Source of the DNA: a virus
IMG/VR virus record: IMGVR_UViG_3300009124_000128
Location: 1 to 20,162 of that record
Length of the DNA stretch: 20,162 bases
Strand: one strand, 5' to 3'
Shown: positions 1 to 8,686 of the stretch, piece after piece
Layout of the letters: each line of letters begins with the position of its first letter
How positions within the stretch are numbered: the first letter of the stretch is position 1
Position numbers and translations under genes: made by a program
Notes under the pieces: generated by a model
What the model was told of the DNA's origin: nothing
The model's database searches: none
Seen by the model: only the letters and a program-made list of their open reading frames with translations

Positions 1-271
1 TTACATCAACGTCAGTGTCTCTAAAATTAATCTTAGCATTTTTGTTGAACACCGACTTGGTGCCTACAAAAAATCTTTTGGTGCCTGGGTACATACCACA
101 AAAAATAGCAGGGGCACCGTCCCACTTAGTGGTAATTTTAAATGTATTTCTTTGTTTGCCACTGAATGTCTGGGCAAGTTCATCCAAGAACATAAAAGCA
201 TCCTTAGCACCCCGACTGCCGTCAAGCAAGATGCTATCTTCAAGGTGTTCTAGGTGAGTGTTCTTAGACAT
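1..271 (-). CDS. Conserved phage protein with ligase-like KxDG motif, 3' end cut by window edge
   Basis: The first 90 codons read without a stop to the window edge, so the C-terminal part is missing. The ATG overlaps the upstream TGA by one base (TGATG), which supports this start. Residues 43-59 contain TTKWDGAPAIFCG, with Lys49-Trp-Asp-Gly52, and residues 68-75 contain FVGTKSVF. KxDG is motif I of the covalent nucleotidyltransferase superfamily (ATP-dependent DNA and RNA ligases, capping enzymes), in which the lysine is adenylylated. I believe uncharacterised cyanophage proteins with a KWDGAP segment exist, but I cannot name the family with certainty. A nucleotidyltransferase role is inference from one short motif. 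The downstream ligase motifs, if any, would lie outside the window. That the gene is real is fairly sure; the function is open. Confidence 0.75.
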   Translation of the reverse strand, partial: MSKNTHLEHLEDSILLDGSRGAKDAFMFLDELAQTFSGKQRNTFKITTKWDGAPAIFCGMYPGTKRFFVGTKSVFNKNAKINFRDTDVDV

Positions 272-1704
272 CAGTACAGTTTTCCAAAAGGTCCAAAGCG
301 GTCACCCTTCTTCTGGGCGAGGAACGTCATGTCAGTCATGAACTGGTTACGTTTCTTTTCTTTCATGCCCATGAGCATGTCAAGGAAGTACAGTTGCATC
401 ATCTTTGACGTAGCAACATGAGTTTCGGTAGCAAGGACGACCTGGAAATTGTTGACTGCATCATCTTCATCGACAACAGTGTCAACCCCCTTCTGCCTCA
501 GTGACTTGATTATCTTAGCATACTCATCCTGTACCTTGGTGAAGTCCGTGAGACTCTTTGGATACTGTCCATGCTTGTTATCGAAGCGGACACCATAGTC
601 AATCATTAATTTTTGTACCATATCAACGGGTGCCTTACCTAGGCGAGCAGCACCTGCTCCCTCTTGTGTAGGTTCCCACTTCAGATTAGAGAATCCAGAA
701 CTATCATTGCCTTTGATCTGAAAATTGTATACAGACTTAGGTGCTTTAACAAAAACTCTGGTGTCTTGTGTACCGAATGAGGTGACACCTTTTTTATTTT
801 TACCTAGAGATAGATCAATTTTAATTTTATCTATCTCAAAATACATCTCTTTATACGAAGCAAAGTCTGCCTCACTGAGATTGACTCTCTCATATCTTGC
901 TTCGTTACCAGAAATTTTCTTGAGTGATACACCAACCACAATGTTATCTCTAAACAAAGTTCTTAGAATAGCATTTAATTCTTGAAGGGTTTGACTGCCA
1001 CCACCATCAACTAGTTCTTGAATTTGTCTAATAGTTTGATTGGAATCCTTGATCAACCATATGTCAGCAGGGTTCCAATTGTCTTTCTGGGAGATTTGAT
1101 ACTTAGTTCTAATAAGATCAGTGATCCATTTCATGAATCCACCGTCACGATTGAACTCAGTGAACCTAGGATTAGCATACTCAACCAGCATAGTCTTCTG
1201 CTGCTTGTAGTAATCATCCAACCATGAGTCATCAAACTCTAATTGTGATCTCTTCCATATCTTTTGTAGAGCCATGTACGCCACACGATCCTTTCTGATA
1301 TCTTCTGAAGAATTATATCTTTTGTTCTCTCTAAGAACTCGCTTCAAGATATAAGCAGACCCTCTTTCTTGAGCAGCAGTAGTCTTAGCATCTGGTTGTC
1401 CACCAGCACCAGTCTTTCCTGTAATTTCAAAGACCACTTTTTTGTTATCAACATCAATTTGATACTTATCTTTGCCAGATACACCACCAGGGTTCTTAGA
1501 AATGACATCATCTAGCATAGATTTATTCAGATAGATTTTGTAAGTGCCTTGTCTGTTAGTAGGCCACTTAAATCCACTGTCATCTTTCTCTGGTCTCAAC
1601 CAACCAGATGTAGCAACCTCTTCTAAAATAGTTTTCAATGCTGCCTTAGCAGGATTGGGCACTGGAGATACTATCTGAGATATATTAGCAGGTTGTTTTG
1701 CCAT
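271..1704 (-). CDS. Conserved phage protein of unknown function, 477 aa
   Basis: This 477-aa ORF starts with ATG behind a strong GGGGAGG ribosome binding site 8 bases upstream, and ends in a one-base overlap with the next gene. I do not recognise a characterised family. The protein is hydrophilic with no signal peptide or membrane segment. Residues about 80-125 hold a Gly/Thr-rich stretch (TGKTGAGGQPDAKTTAAQER) that resembles a conserved surface or active-site loop; it is not a proper Walker A motif. The rest is mixed alpha/beta with many Lys, Asp and Glu. The gene follows the tRNA and its terminator, so it may open a new transcription unit with its downstream neighbour. A CTAAATA sequence, the core of T4-type late promoters, lies in the upstream hairpin. 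A late structural or DNA-processing role is possible but unproven. Confidence 0.85.
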   Translation of the reverse strand: MAKQPANISQIVSPVPNPAKAALKTILEEVATSGWLRPEKDDSGFKWPTNRQGTYKIYLNKSMLDDVISKNPGGVSGKDKYQIDVDNKKVVFEITGKTGAGGQPDAKTTAAQERGSAYILKRVLRENKRYNSSEDIRKDRVAYMALQKIWKRSQLEFDDSWLDDYYKQQKTMLVEYANPRFTEFNRDGGFMKWITDLIRTKYQISQKDNWNPADIWLIKDSNQTIRQIQELVDGGGSQTLQELNAILRTLFRDNIVVGVSLKKISGNEARYERVNLSEADFASYKEMYFEIDKIKIDLSLGKNKKGVTSFGTQDTRVFVKAPKSVYNFQIKGNDSSGFSNLKWEPTQEGAGAARLGKAPVDMVQKLMIDYGVRFDNKHGQYPKSLTDFTKVQDEYAKIIKSLRQKGVDTVVDEDDAVNNFQVVLATETHVATSKMMQLYFLDMLMGMKEKKRNQFMTDMTFLAQKKGDRFGPFGKLY

Positions 1705-1735
1705 AAAAAAATCCTCCCCTAGTATTTAGAGGAGG
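1705..1735 (-). terminator. Rho-independent terminator that also carries the next gene's ribosome binding site
   Basis: Read on the minus strand, CCTCCTCTA (1735-1727) pairs with TAGGGGAGG (1721-1713) across a 5-base loop: nine pairs including one G-U wobble. Seven U residues follow at 1711-1705. The hairpin begins 7 bases after the tRNA 3' end, so it fits termination of the tRNA transcript. The 3' arm is also the GGGGAGG Shine-Dalgarno of the 477-aa gene, whose ATG comes directly after the U tract. CTAAATA, a T4-type late promoter core, spans the loop and 5' arm (1729-1723). All three readings come from the sequence; which of them work in vivo is inference. Confidence 0.7.
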
Positions 1736-1741
1736 TTACAA

Positions 1742-1826
1742 CGGAAAGGGTGGGATTCGAACCCACGGAGGCTTTCACCTCGCTAGTTTTCAAGACTAGA
1801 GCCTTCAACCACTCGACCACCTTTCC
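1742..1826 (-). tRNA. tRNA-Ser (anticodon UGA)
   Basis: An 85-base cloverleaf reads on the minus strand. The acceptor stem GGAAAGG pairs with CCTTTCC and is followed by discriminator G. The D arm contains GAGTGGTTGAAGGC. The anticodon stem CTAGT/ACTAG closes the loop CTTGAAA, with anticodon UGA. A long variable arm with stem GAGG/CCTC is diagnostic of class II serine tRNAs. The T arm is GTGGG-TTCGAAT-CCCAC. No CCA is encoded. It reads UCA codons and probably supplements the host pool. It lies downstream of the thioredoxin gene and is followed at once by a terminator. Confidence 0.97.
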
Positions 1827-2007
1827 TTAAGTATTCTTTTTCTTGTTCGTATGGATGCTTTTGTTGAGTCCAGATCTCATATCCTTCTACAAGATCTGGA
1901 ATCAACCACTGGTCCACCCGATAGCAATACTTCCAGTTGACAGGTTGAATACAATTCATCACGACAACTTGGAAGAATGCTACTAGGTGAATCCAGAAAC
2001 TATACAC
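1783..2007 (-). CDS. Candidate small protein overlapping the tRNA
   Basis: This 74-codon reading frame begins at a GTG overlapping the thioredoxin stop and ends inside the tRNA-Ser gene, overlapping it by 44 bases on the same strand. An internal ATG at 1959 would give 58 residues. The N-terminus has a hydrophobic stretch (FWIHLVAFFQVVVM), and the middle is rich in Trp, Tyr and charged residues (NWKYCYRVDQWLIPDLVEGY, then EIWTQQKHPYEQEKEY), which looks like real protein. The last dozen residues are simply the tRNA sequence translated. There is no clear Shine-Dalgarno before either start. The frame fills what would otherwise be a 173-base gap in a very compact genome. Function unknown. Confidence 0.45.
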   Translation of the reverse strand: MYSFWIHLVAFFQVVVMNCIQPVNWKYCYRVDQWLIPDLVEGYEIWTQQKHPYEQEKEYLRKGGRVVEGSSLEN

Positions 2008-2299
2008 CGTATTTAGTCCATAGTTTTCGGATGTTCTGAGTGATTGGCATACCACTAGAGTAAGTCTCTAGCAGTTCTTCTGTCTCTTCATCAACGATGA
2101 TCAGAACAGGAGTAGCAGTCACACCATACTTCTTGGCGAGAGCAATGTTCTCTTCTGGGATTGGTTCATCGCTGAAGTCCTCTAGTTGAACTTCTTCGAT
2201 GAGTTTGGTACGCTCGTCTTTAAGAGCATTAAAGTATCTCTTAACGAGACCACAAGGACCACAAGAGTCCTTAGTAAACAGAATAAACTTAGCGGTCAC
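2000..2299 (-). CDS. Thioredoxin/glutaredoxin-fold redox protein
   Basis: This 99-aa protein has the thioredoxin-fold active site Cys13-Gly-Pro-Cys16 after the first beta strand (KFILFTKDS), and a cis-proline signature Thr63-Pro64 (GVTATPVLIIVD) before the third strand. CGPC is the classical thioredoxin sequence, while the short length is closer to glutaredoxins and T4 NrdC. The likely role is as a cytoplasmic dithiol reductant, for example for phage ribonucleotide reductase; no reductase gene lies in this window, so the partner is inferred. The ATG overlaps the mazG stop as ATGA, indicating translational coupling. Confidence 0.92.
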   Translation of the reverse strand: MTAKFILFTKDSCGPCGLVKRYFNALKDERTKLIEEVQLEDFSDEPIPEENIALAKKYGVTATPVLIIVDEETEELLETYSSGMPITQNIRKLWTKYGV

Positions 2300-2700
2300 A
2301 GGTCACCCTCCTGACGGTTCTCGGAATAGTAGATGTCGAATTGTCCACCTGGATACCTACTCTCAAGTTTCGTGACATTACGTTCGATAACCTCTTCGAA
2401 GGATACACCCAGTGCTTGGGTTGCCTGTGCTACGTACCAGAGAAGATCACCCAGCTCAATAATAAGATGTTCTCGATTGGCATCATTCCAAGGTTTACCT
2501 TGGAACACCATCTTCTTGATGATCTCAAGAAACTCACCACCTTCAGCATTAATCCCAACGCCAGCAGTAAGAAGACGCTCGATATTGGCACCCTTTCCAT
2601 CAAGTTCAACAAGACGGTCAGAAAGATATACAAAATCTTTTGAAGCATCACTCGTTACAGCATCAACGAACTTTTCATAACGAGAAAAATTAATAGTCAT
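2296..2700 (-). CDS. mazG: MazG-like nucleotide pyrophosphohydrolase
   Basis: This 134-aa protein has the all-alpha NTP pyrophosphohydrolase pattern: acidic helix residues Glu53, Glu56 and Glu59 (AEGGEFLEI), then Glu82 and Asp85 in IELGDLLWYV. These are the Mg-binding ExxE and ExxD motifs of the MazG superfamily. MazG enzymes hydrolyse (d)NTPs to the monophosphate and pyrophosphate. Cyanophage MazG was once proposed to lower host ppGpp, while biochemical work has pointed to dGTP/dCTP-type substrates, so the in vivo role is unsettled. It has the single-domain size usual in phages. It overlaps gp41 upstream and the thioredoxin downstream, both by ATGA. Confidence 0.93.
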   Translation of the reverse strand: MTINFSRYEKFVDAVTSDASKDFVYLSDRLVELDGKGANIERLLTAGVGINAEGGEFLEIIKKMVFQGKPWNDANREHLIIELGDLLWYVAQATQALGVSFEEVIERNVTKLESRYPGGQFDIYYSENRQEGDL

Positions 2701-4088
2701 ATTACGAATTTAGAGAATTTATCAAGGCGGTTTTGTTTGGAAGAAACATCTTCAAAGGTTTCAAACGTGTCTTCATCTTCTGTATCGAGGATGTCAACGC
2801 CGTCTGAATCCTCAACATTATAGAGCTTCATCTTCGCTCTGTCAATACCCACTGTGAAACGTCGGTAGAATGTAAGATCGTTGTATCGATTCTTAAGTTG
2901 CTTAACCATAATTCTGCCAGACTGTTCAAGCTCTTCGGTACTAATGAGAGCAAACATAAAGTCTGCTGTGGCAGGAAGACCAAAGGATTCAGAAGTGTCG
3001 GTGAGATCAACGTCACTATTACCAAAACCACTCCTAGTAGTTTGAGTTGCTGATACGACTGGTACGTCGTTCTCAACAGCCAGACCCCTGAGTTCTTCTG
3101 CAATTGCTTTAACGTAAGTGTAAGAGTTGACAATGTGACCCTTGTACCTTGACGAGGCACAGATATTTAGATAGTCAATGAAGACAATATCTGGTTTGAA
3201 ATACTTCTTCAAAGACAGTTCATTCAACAGTCCCTTGAAGTGTCCAGCATGAGCAGAAGCAGTAGGATACTCTTTGATGATCAAACGACCCTGTGTCTTC
3301 CTACCAATCTCAGCAACCCTAGAGGTAAAGATCTGCTCAGGGATAGAACCAATGTCTTTAATGTTAACGTTCAGAAGGTTAGCGTCAATACGTTCAGCAA
3401 TCTTCTCCTCAGACATCTCCATAGTGATGTAGAGAACGTTCTTACCTTGGGACAAACATGCTGCTGCCATGTGACACATGAACAGAGACTTACCAACACC
3501 AGTACCAGCAAGGGCAACGTTTAGTGTCTTGTTAGATAGTCCACCCTTGGTAACAGTATTGAACTTATCAATGTCAAATGGAGTCTTATGTTCCTCCATA
3601 TGATAGAACTCATAACGTTCTTGTACGTTCTCAACGTAGTCGTGACCTACATGTTCGTCGAACGATACTGCCAAGGCTTCTTGTAGGATCGAGGGGATCG
3701 CATCCTTTGATACTTTTGATTCACCTCCATCCGCAATCTTGATGGATTCGAGTAGAGCGAGATAGATTGCTCTGTCCTTACACCACTTCTCCGTGGTGTC
3801 AAGTAACCACTGGTGTTCAACTGGCGTTTCCTCAAACGACTTGAGAGTTTGTACCGCCAGGTTGTACGCTTCTTCGGTAATGTCCTTACGATCCTGGAGG
3901 TTGATGATAAGAACCTCCGAAGTCGGGACAGTATCATAGTTACTAGCGAAGTTCCAAACTTCTTCATAGATGATACGTTCATGATGATCTTCAAAATATT
4001 CAGGTTTTACAAAAGGTACTACCTTACGATAGTACGCTTCATTGAACAGAAGATTTCGGAGGATCGATAGTTCAATTTTCTCACTCAT
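2697..4088 (-). CDS. 41: Replicative DNA helicase, T4 gp41-like
   Basis: This is a 463-aa DnaB/RecA-fold hexameric helicase that unwinds the fork 5'-3' and carries the primase. The N-terminal domain (residues 1-150) is helical. Walker A is AGTGVGKS at about 194-201, followed by [20 protein letters not shown], the H1a/Walker region typical of DnaB-family helicases. Walker B is [11 protein letters not shown] near 300, and [12 protein letters not shown] is the sensor (H3) region. I chose the ATG at 4088 because it overlaps the uvsX stop as ATGAGTGA and matches the short N-terminus of T4 gp41. An in-frame ATG at 4100 would add four residues. The acidic C-terminus ([18 protein letters not shown]) may be the partner-binding tail. 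No primase gp61 is in this window. Confidence 0.96.
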   Translation of the reverse strand: MSEKIELSILRNLLFNEAYYRKVVPFVKPEYFEDHHERIIYEEVWNFASNYDTVPTSEVLIINLQDRKDITEEAYNLAVQTLKSFEETPVEHQWLLDTTEKWCKDRAIYLALLESIKIADGGESKVSKDAIPSILQEALAVSFDEHVGHDYVENVQERYEFYHMEEHKTPFDIDKFNTVTKGGLSNKTLNVALAGTGVGKSLFMCHMAAACLSQGKNVLYITMEMSEEKIAERIDANLLNVNIKDIGSIPEQIFTSRVAEIGRKTQGRLIIKEYPTASAHAGHFKGLLNELSLKKYFKPDIVFIDYLNICASSRYKGHIVNSYTYVKAIAEELRGLAVENDVPVVSATQTTRSGFGNSDVDLTDTSESFGLPATADFMFALISTEELEQSGRIMVKQLKNRYNDLTFYRRFTVGIDRAKMKLYNVEDSDGVDILDTEDEDTFETFEDVSSKQNRLDKFSKFVI

Positions 4089-5103
4089 CTTCTGTGCCAT
4101 ACAAAAATTCTTTACGTGCTTGTTCGTCTAGTTGTTCGAGGACTTCGGGAGTGAAATAAAGTTCTGGTTCTTTGAGGATTGCTTTGGCGTAGATTTTCTT
4201 TCCATCAATCTCATAACGTCCAGCAACATTTTTCCACAACCCTGCTCGCTCGCCCATCTCAAGTAGTCCATAGTGTCGTTGTAGTCCTCTCTGGTCAAAG
4301 AATAGTCGTGTTTCTACTTTAGAACCCTCACGGGTCAGACGGGACTTCTTCGCCTCACATTTAATAATGTTTCCGACCAGATCGGTTCCTTCCTTTTCTT
4401 TTTTCTTAGAAAGGAAAACGATGGTAGAAGCGGAATACTTAAGACCAACTCCTCCTCCCATTTCTTTAGTCGGGACGTAAGATCCGATAACATCATAAGT
4501 GTGATTGGTGACTAGCATTGGAATGTTAGCCTTGCCGAGCTTCAAAGTCAAGACTCGGAAGGCACCTTTAATAAGCTGTGATTTCGTCATGTCACGAACC
4601 TGCTTATCATTAGTGATGTCCTCCATCTCCTTAGAAGACGAAAGCATCCCAAGAGAGTCTAACACGAACATCAGTGGTTGACGCTCGTCTTTAGGTTGTT
4701 CTAAGTATTTGTCTACGATCCTGATCGCCTGGGTCCTGAACTCCTCAATGGTATCCACAGGCATGATGATCATACGATCCGAGTCGATGCCACGACTCTC
4801 GATCATGTCTTTAGAAATGGCAGACTCAGTTTCAAAATAAATGACTCCAGCATCAGGATTAGAATCAAGGAAAGAACGAACCACACTGAGGCAAAAGAAA
4901 GTCTTGCCCGTGCCCGATTCTCCTGCCAAGGCAGTAATCTTGTTGGAAGGAAAACCTCCGTAAATCGAACCACTAACCAGGGCATTAACCATGTAGCTGC
5001 CAGTGTCAATGAAAGATTCAATATCGCCAGCAGCAATCCCGTCGCTAACAAATGAAGCGTACTCATTCTTGCTGTCTTTAATAACAGTATCTAGGAAACC
5101 CAT
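4081..5103 (-). CDS. uvsX: UvsX RecA-like recombinase
   Basis: This 340-aa strand-exchange ATPase is of the RecA/T4 UvsX family. Walker A is GESGTGKT (61-68), YFETES with the catalytic glutamate lies near 91, and Walker B is [11 protein letters not shown] (144-154). The L2 DNA-binding area follows [19 protein letters not shown]. It coats ssDNA and drives recombination-dependent replication with gp46/47. I chose ATG 5103, two bases after the gp43 stop; the frame stays open upstream into gp43, but that extension is hydrophobic and outside the family's N-terminus. The C-terminus is acidic (LYGTEDE), as in RecA proteins, where the tail restrains DNA binding. Confidence 0.96.
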   Translation of the reverse strand: MGFLDTVIKDSKNEYASFVSDGIAAGDIESFIDTGSYMVNALVSGSIYGGFPSNKITALAGESGTGKTFFCLSVVRSFLDSNPDAGVIYFETESAISKDMIESRGIDSDRMIIMPVDTIEEFRTQAIRIVDKYLEQPKDERQPLMFVLDSLGMLSSSKEMEDITNDKQVRDMTKSQLIKGAFRVLTLKLGKANIPMLVTNHTYDVIGSYVPTKEMGGGVGLKYSASTIVFLSKKKEKEGTDLVGNIIKCEAKKSRLTREGSKVETRLFFDQRGLQRHYGLLEMGERAGLWKNVAGRYEIDGKKIYAKAILKEPELYFTPEVLEQLDEQARKEFLYGTEDE

Positions 5104-5105
5104 AA

Positions 5106-7598
5106 TTAGAAAAATGATAAGAGTGAAACAGACCGCTCGTAGTCCCAACCAATACATTCTAGCACGTTCTTGAGCGGTTCAAAGAACGACTTCTCAAACT
5201 GTTTGTTGAAGTCTACATACTTCTCAACGTTGAACTCAGGTGGGAGATTTTGGAAGAACGAGATTACGTTTTCTTGGATGGGGTTGGGAGTCTTGAGGTA
5301 GAGAAACTTGATCTTCTCTCCTTCTTGGATAAGAGGGTACTTGTGAGTAAGTTTATTACGGCTAACATGGTGATTGTACAGTAATGCACCTCGGACATGA
5401 ATAGGTGTACCCTTTGAATAGATGTCCGCCACAGACTTGTATTTCTTGAGACCATTTACACCTCGGGGAAAAGCAATGTTTACACAATCTTCTTTCTTTG
5501 TGTCTTCCTTGACCCTATCAATATAGTCAATTAACACATCATTATCTTCGTTAATAATAATCTCATATGCTTTGAGTAGTTTATCTCGGAAGTATGCTGG
5601 AGTAGATGACCTAGCGGTCTCCATACCACAAATCTTCATCTTAGGTTCAGCATAGCGGACACCTTCGCTGTCCCATACGTTGAGAATGTATCGCTTCTTG
5701 GCAGTCCAGATAGCACGGTCAGCGATGTTCTCACGCTTCATCTTCATTTTTTGTTCATATGCCGAAACGTAGTTCGCAAGTTCCTGATAACTGGACTCGA
5801 TGAATGGTTCCAACTTTTCTTGACAGATCTTGTCAAGTATCCCCACAATTGCTGTTTTGTTGCCAGACTTAGCACTAAAAAATTTATCAACAAGAGGTCC
5901 AAGATTAAGATAGATTGAGTCGGTATCGCTAGCGATGACATAATCGACATCCTCCGTTTGTAACAGTTTATTTAGATATCCGTTCATCTTGTTCTCAATC
6001 CAACGGATCGAAAGCTGACCAGACATAGTGATTGCCTCAGCGATCTCTAGTCGATAGTAACGGAAGTGTTCATTACCAATGGCACCATAAGCAGAGTTCA
6101 GTTGGATCTTACGTGCCATCTGAATGTTGTTACAGCGAGCGATCTCTTTCTTAAGATCGGTGCTGGGTTTCTTCTCATACTCCTGCTTTGCCTTAAGCAT
6201 ACGCTTCTTATAAATGGTACGTTCCTGATAGATCTTGTCCATCAGTTCAGGCAAGAAACCACGCTTCGTGGTGTCATAGTATGTACCATTAGCACACAAA
6301 GTCTTACCCTCCATGTAGGAGATATCAATCTCATTATTCAGGAGTCGATCGACCGTCGCCGTTGGGTGACGATGGTCAAGTAACGTCTCTGGCGAGAGGT
6401 TGTACTGCATAATGAGGTGAGGGTAGAGCGAGTTGAGGTCAAAACTGACCACCCAGTCATAAATCCCTGGAATAGGTTCTTTGACATACGCCCCAGCGTA
6501 CTTGTTATCTTTCCTGCTTTCATGTTTAGGAGGGATTACTAGATTACGTTTAGACAGATAAACATAGATGATGTTGTCCCACATACGTACCTGTGAGTAC
6601 ACATCTTCAAAGTTAACCTTAGCATCGTATGCCATGGTGATAGCAAGTTCAATCAACTTCATCTTGTCATCCAGCTGGTCAACCAGACGAACGTCAACGA
6701 TGTTGTAATCAACAAACTTCTTCCAGTCCTTGGTATAGAACTCCTTGAAGGTATCGAACTCACTGTGATCAAGTTTCTTGGCACCAAGTTCTACCGAACA
6801 AATGTGATCCAGACGGTAGGACTCTTGGTTGGTGTAAGTAAACTTCTTATACAGTTCCAGATAATCAAGGCAAGAAATGCCACTGATGTCATAAGCAATC
6901 TGCTTACGACCTTTAATGTAGATCTCACGGTAGAGAATACTCTTCCAAGGTGAGATCATCTTGGATTCTTTCTCTCCAATCACACGCTCGATACGTTTGA
7001 TGATGTACGGGATATCGAACAGTTGTACGTTCCAACCCGTGATCACATCAGGGAAGTTAGAGATCCAGAAGTGGAGAAATGCCTTCAGCAGACCCACCTC
7101 AGTCTTGAACTCAAGGTAGTCCACGTCAGGGTCTGTCGCCTGATACGGGCGAGAACCAAACACAGTGATACGACCAGTGTGAGAGTCCTTCAAGGAGATC
7201 AGAAGAATCTCCTGGTCGGCAGTCTCGATGTCAGGAAAACCATTCTCAGCACCAGTCTCGATGTCAAGGGTAAAGATACGAATCTGATTCATATCAAACT
7301 TCATCTCATCCCAAGGATACTCCTCAAGGATGTACTGGTTGTTGTATCGTGTCTGACCATACACAGGAAAGTCTTCCATCTCCTTGTGAGTGTCAACAAA
7401 CTGACGTGCATCTTTGATCGTGCCCTGCTTAACAGGGCGAACACGTTTGCCATCGAGTGTCTTCCACTCGGAAGGTTTCTCGGTAGGCAAGAACAGTGTC
7501 GGGTTGAACTTCACCCGATCACTGAACTGCCGACCATGATCATAACCACGAACCAGGATAGTGTTCCCAGACTGTTGAACACTGGTGTAAAACTTCAT
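5106..7598 (-). CDS. 43: DNA polymerase, family B, T4 gp43-like
   Basis: This complete 830-aa replicative polymerase has a 3'-5' proofreading exonuclease. Exo I is LDIETG (111-116), Exo II is [13 protein letters not shown] (186-198), and Exo III is [13 protein letters not shown] (298-310). Polymerase motif A is [10 protein letters not shown] (387-396), motif [15 protein letters not shown] (497-510), and motif [11 protein letters not shown] (556-565) with the catalytic aspartates. All key residues are present, with no intein or split. The protein ends in SLLSFF, a short hydrophobic/aromatic tail like the sliding-clamp-binding peptide of T4 gp43, so it should dock on gp45. Somewhat shorter than T4 gp43 (898 aa). 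The start overlaps the upstream Sm-like gene as ATGA. Confidence 0.98.
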   Translation of the reverse strand: MKFYTSVQQSGNTILVRGYDHGRQFSDRVKFNPTLFLPTEKPSEWKTLDGKRVRPVKQGTIKDARQFVDTHKEMEDFPVYGQTRYNNQYILEEYPWDEMKFDMNQIRIFTLDIETGAENGFPDIETADQEILLISLKDSHTGRITVFGSRPYQATDPDVDYLEFKTEVGLLKAFLHFWISNFPDVITGWNVQLFDIPYIIKRIERVIGEKESKMISPWKSILYREIYIKGRKQIAYDISGISCLDYLELYKKFTYTNQESYRLDHICSVELGAKKLDHSEFDTFKEFYTKDWKKFVDYNIVDVRLVDQLDDKMKLIELAITMAYDAKVNFEDVYSQVRMWDNIIYVYLSKRNLVIPPKHESRKDNKYAGAYVKEPIPGIYDWVVSFDLNSLYPHLIMQYNLSPETLLDHRHPTATVDRLLNNEIDISYMEGKTLCANGTYYDTTKRGFLPELMDKIYQERTIYKKRMLKAKQEYEKKPSTDLKKEIARCNNIQMARKIQLNSAYGAIGNEHFRYYRLEIAEAITMSGQLSIRWIENKMNGYLNKLLQTEDVDYVIASDTDSIYLNLGPLVDKFFSAKSGNKTAIVGILDKICQEKLEPFIESSYQELANYVSAYEQKMKMKRENIADRAIWTAKKRYILNVWDSEGVRYAEPKMKICGMETARSSTPAYFRDKLLKAYEIIINEDNDVLIDYIDRVKEDTKKEDCVNIAFPRGVNGLKKYKSVADIYSKGTPIHVRGALLYNHHVSRNKLTHKYPLIQEGEKIKFLYLKTPNPIQENVISFFQNLPPEFNVEKYVDFNKQFEKSFFEPLKNVLECIGWDYERSVSLLSFF

Positions 7599-7849
7599 TC
7601 CGTCTCTTTGTCTTTCAGGTCATAGTAAAGTGCCGAGTACATGGCGCTAGGATCACAGATCACAGTAATGTCGGATGATCTAACAACCAGTTCTCGGTCG
7701 TCGCTGAACTCGGGAAAGGGCACTGCTCCATCCCGAGATACCTCACAAGGGTATTTTAGCACACAGTCAGGGTCACCGAACTCGACGCCACCCAGTTCCT
7801 CAATCTCTGCTACGAGCCAATGCCCGTCTAACTTGAGGAGTTTAATCAT
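7595..7849 (-). CDS. Short Sm-like (LSM-fold) protein, third of three
   Basis: This 84-aa protein can be aligned by eye to the two genes upstream: an opening strand IKLLKLDGHWLVAEIEEL (compare HLTTGEQIIAGLEEL in the first copy), a middle strand VLKYPCEV, then PFPEFSD and a closing DITVICDPSAMYSALYYDL (compare NIVAVAEPTWHVYDTYIGL). This pattern of a curved five-strand barrel with a [T/S/D]G turn after strand 1 suits the Sm/Hfq fold. As I recall, a Sm-like protein of putative cyanophage origin has been solved structurally. RNA binding is inferred. It lies directly before DNA polymerase, with ATGA overlaps on both sides. Confidence 0.75.
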   Translation of the reverse strand: MIKLLKLDGHWLVAEIEELGGVEFGDPDCVLKYPCEVSRDGAVPFPEFSDDRELVVRSSDITVICDPSAMYSALYYDLKDKETE

Positions 7850-8337
7850 ACTACCTCAGGGACAATGGCAGGTTCTTCAACCTGTTGGAAAGGTTCGGCA
7901 ATAGGATGTTCATCAGTGTTAGCACCAACGCCAGCAGTGTTAGGAATATCACCACCCACTGCCTCTTGAATAGCTTCTCGCTGTGCTGCCGAGTTCTTAT
8001 CTTCCTGCTGATCTACTTTATTTCGATAAGCTTGTGCCAAACCAGGATCAGGAGTTCCAATAGTTAGAATACCATCATAAGGAATACGATACTGATTATC
8101 CAAAGAATATGGACACCACTTACTAAATTTAACTTGAAGATCTCGGGATGGATCATCTGTGTTAGGAACACTAATTAATTCAAGTTCATAAGGGAAATTC
8201 ATAACAAGACAAACACCCTTACGATCTTCACCCTCTCCTTCGAATACTTCTTGTAAGATAGTAATCAATTTATCACCACTCTTAAGAACTACAATAGATG
8301 GTTGAAGTTCAGCAGGTTGATTGTTTTCTTCAGTCAT
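7846..8337 (-). CDS. Sm-like (LSM-fold) protein with acidic C-terminal tail, second of three
   Basis: A 163-aa protein. Residues about 15-105 follow the Sm-like pattern: IVVLKSGDKLITILQEV, CLVMNFPYELELI, FSKWCPYSLDNQYRIPYDG, ILTIGTPDPGLAQAYRNKV. The FxxWxPyS...YRI block is nearly the same in the first copy (FFAWSPFSSTREFRI). The last 60 residues are a Gln/Glu/Pro-rich, probably disordered tail (EEPAIVPEVV), absent from the other two. I chose ATG 8337 because it is preceded by GGAG at suitable distance and overlaps the stop of the first copy by eight bases; the open frame further upstream lies inside that gene. Probable ring-forming RNA-binding protein; function unproven. Confidence 0.78.
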   Translation of the reverse strand: MTEENNQPAELQPSIVVLKSGDKLITILQEVFEGEGEDRKGVCLVMNFPYELELISVPNTDDPSRDLQVKFSKWCPYSLDNQYRIPYDGILTIGTPDPGLAQAYRNKVDQQEDKNSAAQREAIQEAVGGDIPNTAGVGANTDEHPIAEPFQQVEEPAIVPEVV

Positions 8338-8686
8338 TGTTTTTGTTTCTCCGTTTTTTCTCAAGTTTATATGCTTCAAATTCCGCTTCATTTAATAGTG
8401 GATGAAGCGGTTGTACTAGACCAATGTATGTATCATACACATGCCAAGTAGGTTCTGCTACAGCAACGATATTTTCAAATGCAATTCTGAATTCTCTAGT
8501 AGAAGAAAAAGGACTCCAAGCAAAGAAATTCATTGAAGGTTTTTCGGGGTCATCTGTAGCGATGACCTTCATTGCCATAGGCATAGTGGCAACAAAGCAC
8601 AAAGGATTGCCTTCGGTATCTTTCAATTCTTCTAGACCAGCAATTATTTGCTCTCCAGTAGTTAGATGTAGTATGTTAATAGACAT
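8330..8686 (-). CDS. Sm-like (LSM-fold) protein, first of three
   Basis: A 118-aa protein. The strand order is SINILHLTTGEQIIAGLEEL, CFVATMPMAMKVI, MNFFAWSPFSSTREFRIAF, NIVAVAEPTWHVYDTYIGLV, followed by a basic tail KLEKKRRNKNND. The Sm1-like strand with TG turn and the closing strand match its two downstream neighbours. It is the first gene after the terminator that ends the hsp20 unit, with an extended -10 promoter 20 bases upstream. A basic tail in a Sm-like protein would suit RNA contact, but this is inference. There is no clear Shine-Dalgarno (leader ends GATTAATT), so initiation may be on a very short leader. Confidence 0.78.
   Translation of the reverse strand: MSINILHLTTGEQIIAGLEELKDTEGNPLCFVATMPMAMKVIATDDPEKPSMNFFAWSPFSSTREFRIAFENIVAVAEPTWHVYDTYIGLVQPLHPLLNEAEFEAYKLEKKRRNKNND

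Noticed and set aside
2001-2016. CTAAATA late-promoter-like sequence before the tRNA
   Set aside because: The same heptamer also occurs inside gp41, gp43 and the cobS-like gene, so it is not discriminating; here it is also the WTKYG coding sequence of the thioredoxin.
5104-5157. N-terminal extension of UvsX by 18 residues
   Set aside because: It overlaps the gp43 C-terminus, is hydrophobic, and does not fit the family; ATG 5103 follows the gp43 stop.
7023-7625. 200-codon plus-strand open frame
   Set aside because: It lies antisense to the exonuclease domain of gp43, which has all motifs intact; no promoter, ribosome site or protein-like composition.
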